Below, piece by piece: positions 12,443 through 21,494 of a stretch of DNA of 64,000 nucleotides. The notes under the pieces are model-generated. The model made no database searches, had not been told where the DNA came from, and saw nothing but the letters and a program-made list of their open reading frames with translations. Position 1 is the stretch's first letter, and every line of letters starts with the position of its first letter. A program made the position numbers and the translations under genes. The DNA is taken from the NCBI GenBank assembly GCA_963697565.1, contig CAVOOM010000008.1, positions 496,001 to 560,000 of the forward strand, read 5' to 3'. This DNA comes from CAWFSE01 sp963697565. GTDB lineage: Bacteria; Actinomycetota; Actinomycetes; CAVWCF01.

Positions 12443-13405
12443 ATGTCCGAGGTCCTTGTTCTCGTCGAGCACGCCGACGGCAACGTCCGCAAGCCCGCCC
12501 TTGAGCTGCTCACCCTGGCCCGCCGGATCGGCTCGCCGTCCGCCGTGGTCCTGGGCGCCGGCGGCCAGGCCGCGGTCGAGACCCTCGCCCGCCACGGCGC
12601 CGAGAAGGTCTACCTGGTCGACAGCGCCGAGCTGGACGGCTTCCTGATCGCCCCGAAGGCCGAGGCGCTCGCGCAGATCGCCGCCGCCGCCAGCCCCGCC
12701 GCGATCCTGATCACCTCCGGCAACGACGGCGCCGAGATCGCCGGCCGGCTCGGCGTGAAGCTCGAGTCGGGCGTCCTCACCGACGCCGTCGACCTGCTGG
12801 CCGGCGAGTCCGGCCCGGTCGCCGTGCAGTCGGCCTTCGCCGGCTCGTTCTCGGTGACGTCGGCGGTCACGACCGGCACCCCGATCATCACGGTCAAGGC
12901 CAACTCCGCGCCCGTGGAGGAGGCCCCCGCCACCCCCGCGGTCGAGCAGGTCGTGGTCACGCTCTCCGACCTGGCGCGCACCGCGCCCGTGCTGTCCAGC
13001 GAGCCGCGCAAGGCCAGCGGGCGCCCCGAGCTGACCGAGGCCGCCATCGTGGTCTCCGGCGGGCGCGGGGTCGGCAGCGAGGAGGGCTTCGGCGTCATCG
13101 AGCGCCTCGCCGACTCCCTCGGCGCGGCCGTCGGCGCCTCGCGTGCCGCGACCGACGCCGGCTGGTACCCGCACCAGTACCAGGTGGGGCAGACCGGCAA
13201 GACCGTCGCGCCTCAGCTGTACGTCGCCGCCGGCATCTCCGGGGCGATCCAGCACCGCGCCGGCATGCAGACGTCGAAGACGATCGTGGCCGTCAACAAG
13301 GACGCCGAGGCGCCGATCTTCGAGCTCGTCGACTTCGGCGTGGTGGGCGACCTCTTCACCGTCGTCCCGCAGCTGGCCGACGAGGTCGACAAGCGCAAGG
13401 GCTGA
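12443..13405 (+). CDS. etfA: Electron transfer flavoprotein alpha subunit
   Basis: EtfA of 320 residues, carrying the FAD. The N-terminal domain begins MSEVLVLVEHADGNVRKP; the C-terminal FAD domain has VVSGGRGVGSEEGF, GASRAATDAGWYPHQYQVG, GKTVAPQLYVAAGISGAIQH and the closing VNKDAEAPIFELVDFGVVGD. AGGAG (12429-12433) precedes the ATG by 9 nt. The frame is intact. It pairs with etfB to form the soluble electron carrier. Confidence 0.95.
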   Translation: MSEVLVLVEHADGNVRKPALELLTLARRIGSPSAVVLGAGGQAAVETLARHGAEKVYLVDSAELDGFLIAPKAEALAQIAAAASPAAILITSGNDGAEIAGRLGVKLESGVLTDAVDLLAGESGPVAVQSAFAGSFSVTSAVTTGTPIITVKANSAPVEEAPATPAVEQVVVTLSDLARTAPVLSSEPRKASGRPELTEAAIVVSGGRGVGSEEGFGVIERLADSLGAAVGASRAATDAGWYPHQYQVGQTGKTVAPQLYVAAGISGAIQHRAGMQTSKTIVAVNKDAEAPIFELVDFGVVGDLFTVVPQLADEVDKRKG

Positions 13406-13421
13406 GCCCGGCGTCCCCGCC

Positions 13422-13434
13422 TAGACTCCAGGGG
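13422..13434 (+). promoter_or_regulatory. Leaderless promoter of iscS
   Basis: TAGACT (13422-13427) is 7 nt before the ATG at 13435, with no Shine-Dalgarno sequence. The same TAGACT-N7-ATG arrangement precedes gatC. Confidence 0.55.
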
Positions 13435-14631
13435 ATGTCTGCCTACCTCGACCACGCGGCCACCACGCCGCTGTTGCCGCAGGCCCAGGCGGCCATGGCC
13501 GAGGAGTTCGGTCGGGTCGGCAACGCGTCGTCCCTGCACGCCTCAGGCCGTCGCGCGCGCCGCGTCGTCGAGGAGAGCCGGGAGGCCTTGGCCGCCGTCC
13601 TGGGCTGCCGGCCCAGCGAGGTCGTCTTCACCTCTGGCGGCACCGAGGCCGACAACCTCGCGGTCAAGGGGCTTTGGTGGGCGCGCCGCGCCGAGGACCC
13701 GACCCGCCGCCGCGTCCTGGCGAGCGCCGTCGAGCACCACGCGGTCCTCGACCCGGTCCAGTGGCTCGCCGACCACGAGGGCGCCGAGGTCGAGTGGCTG
13801 CCCGTCGACCACCTCGGGCGCGTCGATGTCGACCAGGCGCGCGCCGCGATCGAGCGCGACCCCGGCTCGATCGCGCTCGTCAGCGTGATGTGGGCGAACA
13901 ACGAGGTCGGCACGATCCAGCCGGTCACCGCGTTGGCCGCCCTTGCCCGCGAGCACGGGCTGCCCTTCCACACCGACGCGGTGCAGGCGGTGGGGCACCT
14001 GCCGGTCGACTTCGCCACCTCGGGCGCCGACGCGCTCACGCTGTCGGGCCACAAGCTCGGCGGGCCGGTCGGTATCGGCGCGCTCGTCCTCGGCCGCGGG
14101 GTGGCCCCCGTCCCGGTCGCCCATGGGGGCGGACAGGAGCGCGAGGTGCGCTCGGGCACCTTGGACACCCCGGCGATCGCCGGCCTCGCCGCGGCCGCGG
14201 CCGTCACCGCCTCGCCGGCAGACCCCCGATCGGGCTGGGCGCAGGTGGCCTCGCTGCGCGACTCCCTGGTCCGCGCGGTGCTGGCGGTCGTCCCCGACGC
14301 CGTCCTCAACGGCGACCCCGATCCGGCCGGGCGGCTGCCCGGCAACGCGCACTTCTCGTTCCCCGGCTGCGAGGGCGACGCGCTCCTGCTGCTCCTCGAC
14401 GCCGCCGGTGTCGAGTGCTCAACCGGGTCGGCGTGCTCGGCGGGGATCGCCCAGCCGAGCCACGTGCTCCTCGCGATGGGCGCCGACCCGGTCACGGCCC
14501 GCTCGTCCCTGCGCTTCTCGCTCGGTCTGACCTCGACCGCGGCCGACGTGGCCGCGCTGGCCGACGCCCTCGGCCCGGCGGTCGAGCGCGCCCGCCGCGC
14601 CGGCCTGGTCGCGACGGCCCGGCGGCGCTGA
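13435..14631 (+). CDS. iscS: Cysteine desulfurase
   Basis: A PLP enzyme of 398 residues that takes sulfur from cysteine for Fe-S clusters and tRNA thiolation. It begins MSAYLDHAATTPLLPQA, with SVEHHAVL-type histidine motif (ASAVEHHAVLDP), the PLP lysine in LSGHKLGGPVGIGAL (about residue 205) and the catalytic loop CSTGSACSAGI (about 326). The next gene, mnmA, needs exactly this sulfur and starts 2 nt after the iscS stop, as in the Rv3025c-Rv3024c pair. A full-length intact gene. Confidence 0.93.
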   Translation: MSAYLDHAATTPLLPQAQAAMAEEFGRVGNASSLHASGRRARRVVEESREALAAVLGCRPSEVVFTSGGTEADNLAVKGLWWARRAEDPTRRRVLASAVEHHAVLDPVQWLADHEGAEVEWLPVDHLGRVDVDQARAAIERDPGSIALVSVMWANNEVGTIQPVTALAALAREHGLPFHTDAVQAVGHLPVDFATSGADALTLSGHKLGGPVGIGALVLGRGVAPVPVAHGGGQEREVRSGTLDTPAIAGLAAAAAVTASPADPRSGWAQVASLRDSLVRAVLAVVPDAVLNGDPDPAGRLPGNAHFSFPGCEGDALLLLLDAAGVECSTGSACSAGIAQPSHVLLAMGADPVTARSSLRFSLGLTSTAADVAALADALGPAVERARRAGLVATARRR

Positions 14632-14632
14632 C

Positions 14633-15733
14633 GTGCGCGTCGTGGCCGCCCTCTCCGGCGGCGTTGACTCCGCTGTGGCGGCCGCGCGCGCCGTCGACGC
14701 CGGGCACGACGTCGTCGGCGTCCACCTCGCGCTGTCCCGCCACCCCGAGGCCCACCGGACCGGCTCGCGCGGCTGCTGCACCCTCGACGACGCGCGTGAC
14801 GCCCGACGGGTGGCGGACCTGCTCGGGATCGCGTTCTACGTCTGGGACCTCGCCGAGGAGTTCCAGGAGCAGGTCGTCGACGACTTCGTGGCCGAGTACG
14901 CCGCCGGACGCACCCCCAACCCGTGCCTGCGCTGCAACGAGCGGATCAAGTTCTCGGCCGTGCTCGACCGGGCGGTCGCGCTCGGCTTCGACGCGGTGTG
15001 CACCGGCCACTACGCGATCGTCGAGGACGATCCCGCCCTCGGCCGGGTGCTGCGCCGCGGGGTGGACCCCGCCAAGGACCAGTCGTACGTCCTCGGGGTG
15101 CTCACCGCCGAGCAGCTGGCGCGCTCGCTGTTCCCGCTAGGCCCGTCGCTCAAGTCGGAGGTGCGCGAGGAGGCGGCAGCGCGAGGGCTGCTCGTGGCCG
15201 AGAAGCCCGACAGCCACGACCTGTGCTTCATCCCCGACGGCGACACCGCGGGCTTCCTCGGCCGGTCGCTGGGTCCGGCGGACGGGCTCATCGTCGACAC
15301 CGACGGCGCCGCGGTCGGCCGGCACCAGGGCGCCTGGTCGTACACCGTCGGCCAGCGCCGCGGCCTGCGCCTCGACCGGCCCGCGCCCGACGGCCGGCCC
15401 CGCTTCGTGCTGGCGATCGAACCCGCCGCCAACCGGGTCGTCGTCGGTCCCCGCGAGGCGCTAGCCGTCGACGTCATCCGCGGTGAGCGGCCGCTGTGGT
15501 GCGGCCCGGTCCCAGCGGGCGGATTCGACTGCCTGGCCCAGGTCCGCGCGCACGGCGAGCCGGGCGCGGCCCGCGCCGAGGTGGCCGGCGAGGGGATCGA
15601 GGTGGCGCTTGCCGAGCCGATGACCGGCGTGGCGCCCGGCCAGGCGGTGGTGCTGTACGCGGGCGACCGGGTGATCGGGTCGGCCACGATCGCCAGTGCC
15701 GCCCGGGCCGCCCACTCGGCCTGCGCCGACTAG
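14633..15733 (+). CDS. mnmA: tRNA 2-thiouridine synthase MnmA
   Basis: MnmA (TrmU) thiolates U34 of tRNA-Lys, -Glu and -Gln using sulfur relayed from cysteine desulfurase. The PP-loop SGGVDSAVAAARAV is at residues 8-21, the first catalytic cysteine is in NPCLRCNERIKF, the second in HDLCFIPDGDTAGFL, and YTVGQRRGL is the usual C-terminal motif. There are 366 residues. GTG at 14633 follows the iscS stop by 1 nt, indicating coupled translation. The frame is intact. Confidence 0.93.
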   Translation: MRVVAALSGGVDSAVAAARAVDAGHDVVGVHLALSRHPEAHRTGSRGCCTLDDARDARRVADLLGIAFYVWDLAEEFQEQVVDDFVAEYAAGRTPNPCLRCNERIKFSAVLDRAVALGFDAVCTGHYAIVEDDPALGRVLRRGVDPAKDQSYVLGVLTAEQLARSLFPLGPSLKSEVREEAAARGLLVAEKPDSHDLCFIPDGDTAGFLGRSLGPADGLIVDTDGAAVGRHQGAWSYTVGQRRGLRLDRPAPDGRPRFVLAIEPAANRVVVGPREALAVDVIRGERPLWCGPVPAGGFDCLAQVRAHGEPGAARAEVAGEGIEVALAEPMTGVAPGQAVVLYAGDRVIGSATIASAARAAHSACAD

Positions 15734-15743
15734 CCTCCCGCGC
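15731..15743 (+). promoter_or_regulatory. Leaderless promoter of MetE-like gene
   Basis: TAGCCT (15731-15736) begins on the mnmA stop codon and lies 7 nt before the ATG at 15744. Confidence 0.5.
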
Positions 15744-16779
15744 ATGACCGCCGCGCACGGATTGTGGCCCAAGGGGGCCGCCACCGGGTGCGGCTCCATG
15801 CCCGGGACCGACCCGGGGGAGGCCCTGGCCGTGGTGGCCGGCGAGCTGCCCGACCTGCCGCACCTGCCGGAGTCGCCGAACCGGGGTCCAGGCGCCGAGC
15901 TGACCGGGCGCGCGGCGGCCCTGCTCGTCGACCTGCCGCTTGAGCACCGCTCCACCGGGTGGGGCGCGGCCGGAGCCGCGGGCCTGGACCTGCGCCGGGC
16001 CCGTGCCTACCTCGCCCACGACCTCGACCTGCTCGAGGAGCGGTTCGCCGGCTACGCGGGGCCGCTGAAGCTGCAGGTGTGCGGGCCGGTCACCCTCGCG
16101 GCGACCGTGGAGCTGCGCTCGGGGGAGAAGGCGCTCGCCGACCCCGGCGCGATGCGCGATCTGGCCCGGTCGCTGGCCGAGGGAGTGGCCGCGCACATCG
16201 CCGAGGTCCGCCGCCGGGTGCCGGGAGCCGAGCTGCTCCTGCAGTGGGACGAGCCCGGTCTCCCAGCGGTGCTGGAGGGGCGGGTGCCGACGGCCTCGGG
16301 GTGGGGGCGGCTGCGCGCCCTGCAGCCGGCCGAGGCGGAGGCGCTGCTGGGCGCGGCGTTCGCCGCCGCCGCCCACGCCGGTGCGGCGCCCGGAGCCCAC
16401 TGCTGCGCCCCGGAGGCCCCGGTCGCGCTGCTCGCCCGCTCGGGCGCCCGCTTCCTCTCGCTCGACGTGACCCTGGCCCAGCCGGTGGAGCCGCTCGGCG
16501 AGGCGCTCGAGGCAGGCATCGCGCTGATCGCGGGGCTCGTCCCCAGCGACGGATCCGCGGGGCGGGCGGAACCGTCGGACCCAGGCCGTACGGTGGCGCC
16601 GATGCGCGCGCTCTGGAGTCGGATCGGGCTTCCGCCGGAGGCCCTGGCGGATGTGGCGGTGAGCCCGACCTGCGGGCTCGTCCGGCGCCTCGCCGGATGC
16701 CGCGCGGGCCGCGTTGGACGCCAGCCGGTTGGCCGCGCGACGCCTCGCCGAGGACCCGGAGGGCTCCGTTGGCCGCTGA
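15744..16779 (+). CDS. MetE C-terminal-domain-like protein (Rv3015c-like, one frameshift)
   Basis: Resembles the C-terminal (zinc/homocysteine) half of cobalamin-independent methionine synthase in a protein of about 344 residues. Visible are the UROD/MetE-fold features GSMPGTDPGEALAVV, LKLQVCGPVTLAA, LLLQWDEPGLPAVL and HCCAPEAPVALL. One extra T near 16675 breaks the frame; without it the protein continues LAGASPDAARAALDASRLAA and ends at 16779. It overlaps ligA by 11 nt. Mycobacterial Rv3015c is the positional match and its function is unproven; methyl transfer to a thiol is inferred from the fold only. Confidence 0.78.
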
Positions 16780-18986
16780 CATCCCCGCTGACGTCCCGGC
16801 TGACGCACGGGCGCGCCACGAGGAGCTGGTGGCCGAGATCCGCCGCCACCGCTTCCTCTACTACGAGCGGGAGTCCCCGGAGATCGGCGACTCCGAGTAC
16901 GACGCGCTGGAGCAGGAGCTCCGCGCCTTGGAGGCCGCGCACCCGGCCCTGGTGACCCCGGACTCGCCGACCCAGACGGTGGGCGGCTCGGTGTCGGAGA
17001 TGTTCGTCCCGGTCGAGCACCTCGAGCGGATGATGAGCCTGGACAACGCGTTCTCGCCCGAGGAGCTGCAGGCGTGGGCGGCCCGGCTGGTCCGCGACCT
17101 GGTGCTCGCCAACGGCGAGGAGCCGGCGTACCTGTGCGAGCTGAAGGTCGACGGGCTCGCCGTCGACCTCGTCTACCGCGAGGGCCGGCTGGTGTCGCTG
17201 GCGACCCGCGGCGACGGACGGGTCGGCGAGGACGTCACCTACAACGTGCGGCACATCCCGGCGATCCCGCAGCGGCTCGCCGCGGGGACGCTGGGCGGGC
17301 GCGCGCTGGCCGTGCCGGCGCTGCTGGAGGTGCGCGGCGAGGTGTTCTTCCCGGTCGCCGCCTTCGAGGCCCTCAACGAGCAGGTGCTCGCGGCGGGCCG
17401 CTCCCCGTTCGCCAATCCGCGCAACGCCGCCGCCGGCACCCTGCGCCAGCGGATGGACACCCGCGAGCAGCGCCTTGACGGAGGCCCGCGCCGCGGTCTC
17501 GGGTGGCGGCACGGCGCGCGGCGAGGCCAAGGCCGACCGGATCGCCGACGACGTCGCCCGCGCGGCCGCCGCGCTGGGCCAGCTGCGCCTGGTGGTGCAC
17601 GGGATCGGGGCCCGCGAGGGCTACCAGCCCGCCACCCAGTCGGAGTCGTACGACGCGATGGCGGCGTGGGGGCTTCCGGTGAGCCCCCACACCCGGGTGC
17701 TGGGCAGCCTGGCCGAGGTGCTCGCGTTCATCGACCACCACGGCGCGCACCGCCACGACGTCGAGCACGAGATCGACGGGGTCGTCGTCAAGGTCGACGA
17801 CCTCGCGCTGCAGGGCCGGCTCGGCTCGACCAGCCGCGCGCCGCGGTGGGCGATCGCCTACAAGTACCCCGCCGAGGTCGTCACCACCCGGCTGGAGGGC
17901 ATCTTCACGAGCGTGGGGCGCACCGGGCGGGTGACGCCCTTCGGCCAGATGGCCCCGGCCAAGGTGGCCGGCTCCACCGTGCGGATGGCCACCTTGCACA
18001 ACGCCTCGGAGGTCGCCCGCAAGGGCGTGCTCGTCGGCGACCTGGTCTACCTGCGCAAGGCCGGCGATGTGATCCCCGAGATCATCGGCCCGGTCGTCGA
18101 GGCGCGCACCGGCTCCGAGCGGGCCTGGACGATGCCGACGCACTGCCCGGAGTGCGGCACCCCGCTCGCGCCGGAGAAGGACGGCGACGCCGACATCCGC
18201 TGCCCCAACGCGCGCGGCTGCCCGGCGCAACTGCGCGAGCGGGTCTTCCACGTCGCCTCGCGCGGGGCGCTCGACATCGAGGCGCTCGGGTACAAGGCGG
18301 CGATCGCCCTGCTCGACTGCGGGTTGATCGCCGACGAGGGCGACCTGTTCGGGCTCACCGCCGCCGACCTCGCCCGCTGCCCGTTCTTCACCCGCGCCGA
18401 CGGCGAGCTCACCGCCAACGCCGAGGCGCTGCTCGGCAACCTCGAGGCCGCCAAGTCCCAGCCGCTGTGGCGCGTCCTGGTCGCGCTGTCGATCCGGCAC
18501 GTGGGGCCGACGGCCGCCCAGTCGCTGGCCCGCGAGCTGCGCGAGCTCGAACGGATCCGCACGGCGCCGGTCGAGGAGCTCGCGGCGGTGGACGGCGTCG
18601 GGCCGGTGATCGCCGAGGCCCTCCGCGAGTGGTTCGCCGTCGACTGGCACGCCGCGATCGTCGAGCGGTGGGAGCGAGACGGCGTCCGGATGGCCGACGA
18701 GGCGGCCGCCGACCAGGGGCCGCGACCGCTTGAGGGGGTCACCGTCGTCGTCACCGGCACGCTGGAGGGGTTCACCCGCGACGCAGCCGAGGGGGCCGTC
18801 CAGGGGCTTGGAGGCAAGGCCACCGGCTCGGTGTCGAAGAAGACCGGGTTCGTCGTCGTCGGCGCCAACCCGGGCTCCAAGGCCGACAAGGCGGCCGCGC
18901 TGGGCGTCCCCGTCCTCGACGAGGCCGGCTTTCGGGTGCTCCTCGAGCAGGGCCCGGACGCGGCGCGCGCGGCGGCGGGTGGCTGA
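16769..18986 (+). CDS. ligA: NAD-dependent DNA ligase LigA (one frameshift)
   Basis: Joins nicks in DNA using NAD. Ordered domains: Ia (HRFLYYERESPEIGDSEYD), adenylation domain with the lysine in ELKVDGLAVDLVYREG, OB fold (WAIAYKYPAEVVTTRLEGI), zinc finger CPECGTPLAPEKDGD with CPNARGC, helix-hairpin-helix and BRCT (about 655-738, PLEGVTVVVTGTLEGF). TTG at 16769 is taken as start because it opens the LigA frame (LAADIPADVPADARARHEE) and overlaps the previous stop. One extra T near 17474 breaks the frame. An insertion of about 30 residues (TEARAAVSGGGTARGEAKAD region) sits between LRQRMDTREQRL and LRLVVHGIG, where most LigA proteins have only a few residues. Confidence 0.93.
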
Positions 18987-19112
18987 GCGCGGCAGGCCGG
19001 GGCCCGCAGCCGCTCAAGCCCCCGGCGCAGCGGGCCGATCTTCCGCTAGAGGCGTGCCCCGGCCTGGGGTGGCCCGGCCACGTCTGTGGCACGCCGCGAG
19101 GCAGGAGGGGCC

Positions 19113-21152
19113 ATGAACCAGGGCGGGCGTCCCTCCCTGCTGCGTCCCTCGCTGTTCATGGTCGACTACCACTTCGCGGTCGTCCTCGGGTGGCTGCTGG
19201 TGGCCGCCGCCCTCTGGCAGGTCACCCAGCACATCGGCGCGATGCCCGCGGCCTTCTGGGTGCTCGCGGCGATGGTCCTGCTCGGCGAGATCCGCCCGGT
19301 CCTCACCACCACCGACTACGACCCGCAGGGCGTGGTCACCTCGACGGCCTTCGTGCTGGCCATCTTGTACCTGTGGGGGCTGTGGCCGGCCATGCTTGTT
19401 CCAGGCGTTCGCGACCGTGGTGTCCGAGGTGGTCAAGCGCAAAGAGCTGTGGAAGGTGCTGTTCAACGTCGGGCAGTACACCCTCAGCATCACGGCGGCG
19501 TGGCTGGTCATGTGGGTCGCCGGCGTGGGCGACGGCGTCAGCGGGCGCACGGGCGACGTGCTCTACGGCAGCGACCTGTGGTGGATCGTGACCACCTGGG
19601 TGGTCTGGTTCCTCGCCAACAACGCCCTGGTCTCGGCGGCGATGGGCGACGAGGGCTACACGTTCGCCGAGGCCTTCATGGAGGACCTGTCCTTCTACGT
19701 CGTGTCGACCTTCGCGGTCATCGCGCATCTCCCCGTTGGTCGTGATCGTCGCGGTCGAGAGCGCCTGGTACCTCCCGCTGCTGCTCCTGCCGTTCTTCGC
19801 GGTGGTCAAGACCGGCGAGATCTCCCGCGAGAAGGAGCGGCAGTCCCTGCACGACTCGCTGACCGGGATGCCCAACCGCAAGCTGCTCGTGCGGCGGATC
19901 GAGGAGCAGGTCTCCGACCACGCGCTGCGCGGCGGGGAGCCGTTCGCCCTGCTCATGCTCGACCTCGACCGCTTCAAGGAGGTCAACGACACCCTCGGCC
20001 ACCATGTGGGCGACGGCCTGCTGGCGCTCGTCTCCGCGCGGATCCGGTCCGCGGTGCGCCCCGACGACGTGGTCGCCCGGCTGGGCGGCGACGAGTTCGC
20101 GGTCCTGCTGCCGTCGATCACGGACGCCGACGGCGCCCGGGAGGTCGCCGAGCGGATCCGGCGGGCCCTGGTCGAGCCGTTCTCCACCGAGGGGGTCCTG
20201 CTGGAGGTCGAGGCGTCGCATCGGGGTCGCGCTCTTCCCCCAGCACGGCGCCACGGTGGACCTGCTCATGCAGCACGCCGACGTCGCGATGTACCTCGCC
20301 AAGGAGGCCCGCAGCGGCGCCGAGGTGTACGAGCCCGAGCGCGACCAGCACTCGGCCGACCGCCTGGGCATGCTGGCCGGGCTTCGGCACGCGATCGACG
20401 CGGGCCAGCTGGAGCTGCACTACCAGCCCAAGGTCGTCCCTCCCAGGGGGCGTGGTGACGGGGGTCGAGGCGCTGGTGCGCTGGCGGCACCCCGAGCGCG
20501 GCCTCGTGCCGCCGGACGAGTTCATCCCGCTGGCCGAGACGAGCGGGCTGATGCACCGGCTCACCGCGTGCGTCGTGGACCAGGCGCTGGCGCAGGCCGC
20601 GCGCTGGCGCGCCGAGGGCATGGAGATCCCGGTGGCCGTGAACGTCTCGGCCCGCGACCTGCACGGCACCGAGCTGGTCGAGCACCGTGGAGCGCGGGCT
20701 GGCGCGGCACGGACTGCCCCCCGAGGCGCTCCGCCTCGAGCTGCACCGAGCGCGTGCTGATGGCCGACTCGTCGCGGGTGCGCGAGACGCTGGCGGCGCT
20801 TGAGCGGCTCGACGTCTCGCTGTCCCTGGATGACTTCGGGACGGGCTACCACTCGATGGTCATGCTCACCCGGCTGCCGGTCTGCGAGATCAAGGTCGAC
20901 CGCTCGTTCGTCGCCCGGATGCAGCACGCCGACGAGGACCTGTCCATCGTGCGCTCGATCATCGAGCTGGCCCACGCGCTCGGGCTGCACACCGTGGCCG
21001 AGGGCGTCGAGACCGAGGGGGAGTGGGCGAGCCTGCGCGGCCTGGGCTGCGACTCGGCGCAGGGCTACTACGTGGCCCGGCCGATGCCCGCCGAGCAGGC
21101 CACCGAGTGGCTGGCGGCCCAGGTCGCCCGCCCCCTCGTCGTCGCCGACTGA
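19113..21152 (+). CDS. Membrane-anchored GGDEF-EAL cyclic-di-GMP protein (six frameshifts)
   Basis: The restored reading gives about 677 residues: an N-terminal membrane region with roughly six hydrophobic helices (19150-19800), a GGDEF domain with intact RLGGDEFAVLL and DLDRFKEVNDTLGHH, and an EAL domain with GVEALVRWRHPERG, FIPLAETSG, DDFGTGYHSM and KVDRSFV. Both signature motifs look catalytically competent, so it could make and break cyclic di-GMP. Frame breaks lie near 19395, 19728, 20218, 20447, 20690 and 20745; each is repaired by removing one base, which argues against a true pseudogene. GGAGGGG (19104-19110) precedes the ATG. It sits between ligA and gatC, where mycobacteria have a small ACT-domain gene. 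Confidence 0.8.
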
Positions 21153-21181
21153 GCCCCGTCGGGCGAGCCTGCGGGCCCGCC

Positions 21182-21194
21182 TAGACTGCCGCCC
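21182..21194 (+). promoter_or_regulatory. Leaderless promoter of gatCAB
   Basis: TAGACT (21182-21187) is 7 nt before the gatC ATG at 21195; no Shine-Dalgarno sequence. Confidence 0.55.
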
Positions 21195-21494
21195 ATGCCC
21201 TCCATCTCCCGTGACGAGGTCGCGCACCTCGCCCGGTTGGCCCGCATCGACCTGACGCCGGACCACCTGGACCACCTGGCCACCCAGCTGGACGTCATCT
21301 TGGGGTCGGTCGCCCAGGTCGCCGAGGTCGCGGCCGCCGACGTGCCCGCGACCTCCCACCCGATGCCGCTCGTCAACGTCTTCCGGGTCGACGAGGTGCG
21401 CCCCTCGCTGACCCCGGAGCAGGCGCTGTCCAGCGCCCCTGCGGTCGAAGACCAGCGCTTCCGGGTGCCGCAGATCCTCGGGGACGACGCATGA
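21195..21494 (+). CDS. gatC: Asp/Glu-tRNA amidotransferase subunit C
   Basis: GatC of 99 residues, the small stabilising subunit of the amidotransferase that converts Glu-tRNA-Gln (and Asp-tRNA-Asn) to the correct aminoacyl-tRNA. It begins MPSISRDEVAHLARLARI and ends RVPQILGDDA, both typical. It overlaps gatA by 4 nt (ATGA), so the three subunits are translationally coupled. Confidence 0.93.
   Translation: MPSISRDEVAHLARLARIDLTPDHLDHLATQLDVILGSVAQVAEVAAADVPATSHPMPLVNVFRVDEVRPSLTPEQALSSAPAVEDQRFRVPQILGDDA

Noticed and set aside
16769..18986. Programmed frameshifting in ligA, gatB, gltX and others
   Set aside because: No slippery site or downstream structure recurs, the breaks lie at unrelated sequences, and these families are not known to use recoding.
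19113..21152. Interpretation as a genuine pseudogene
   Set aside because: Each break is repaired by removing one base and all catalytic motifs are preserved; essential neighbours show the same type of break, so error is likelier than decay.
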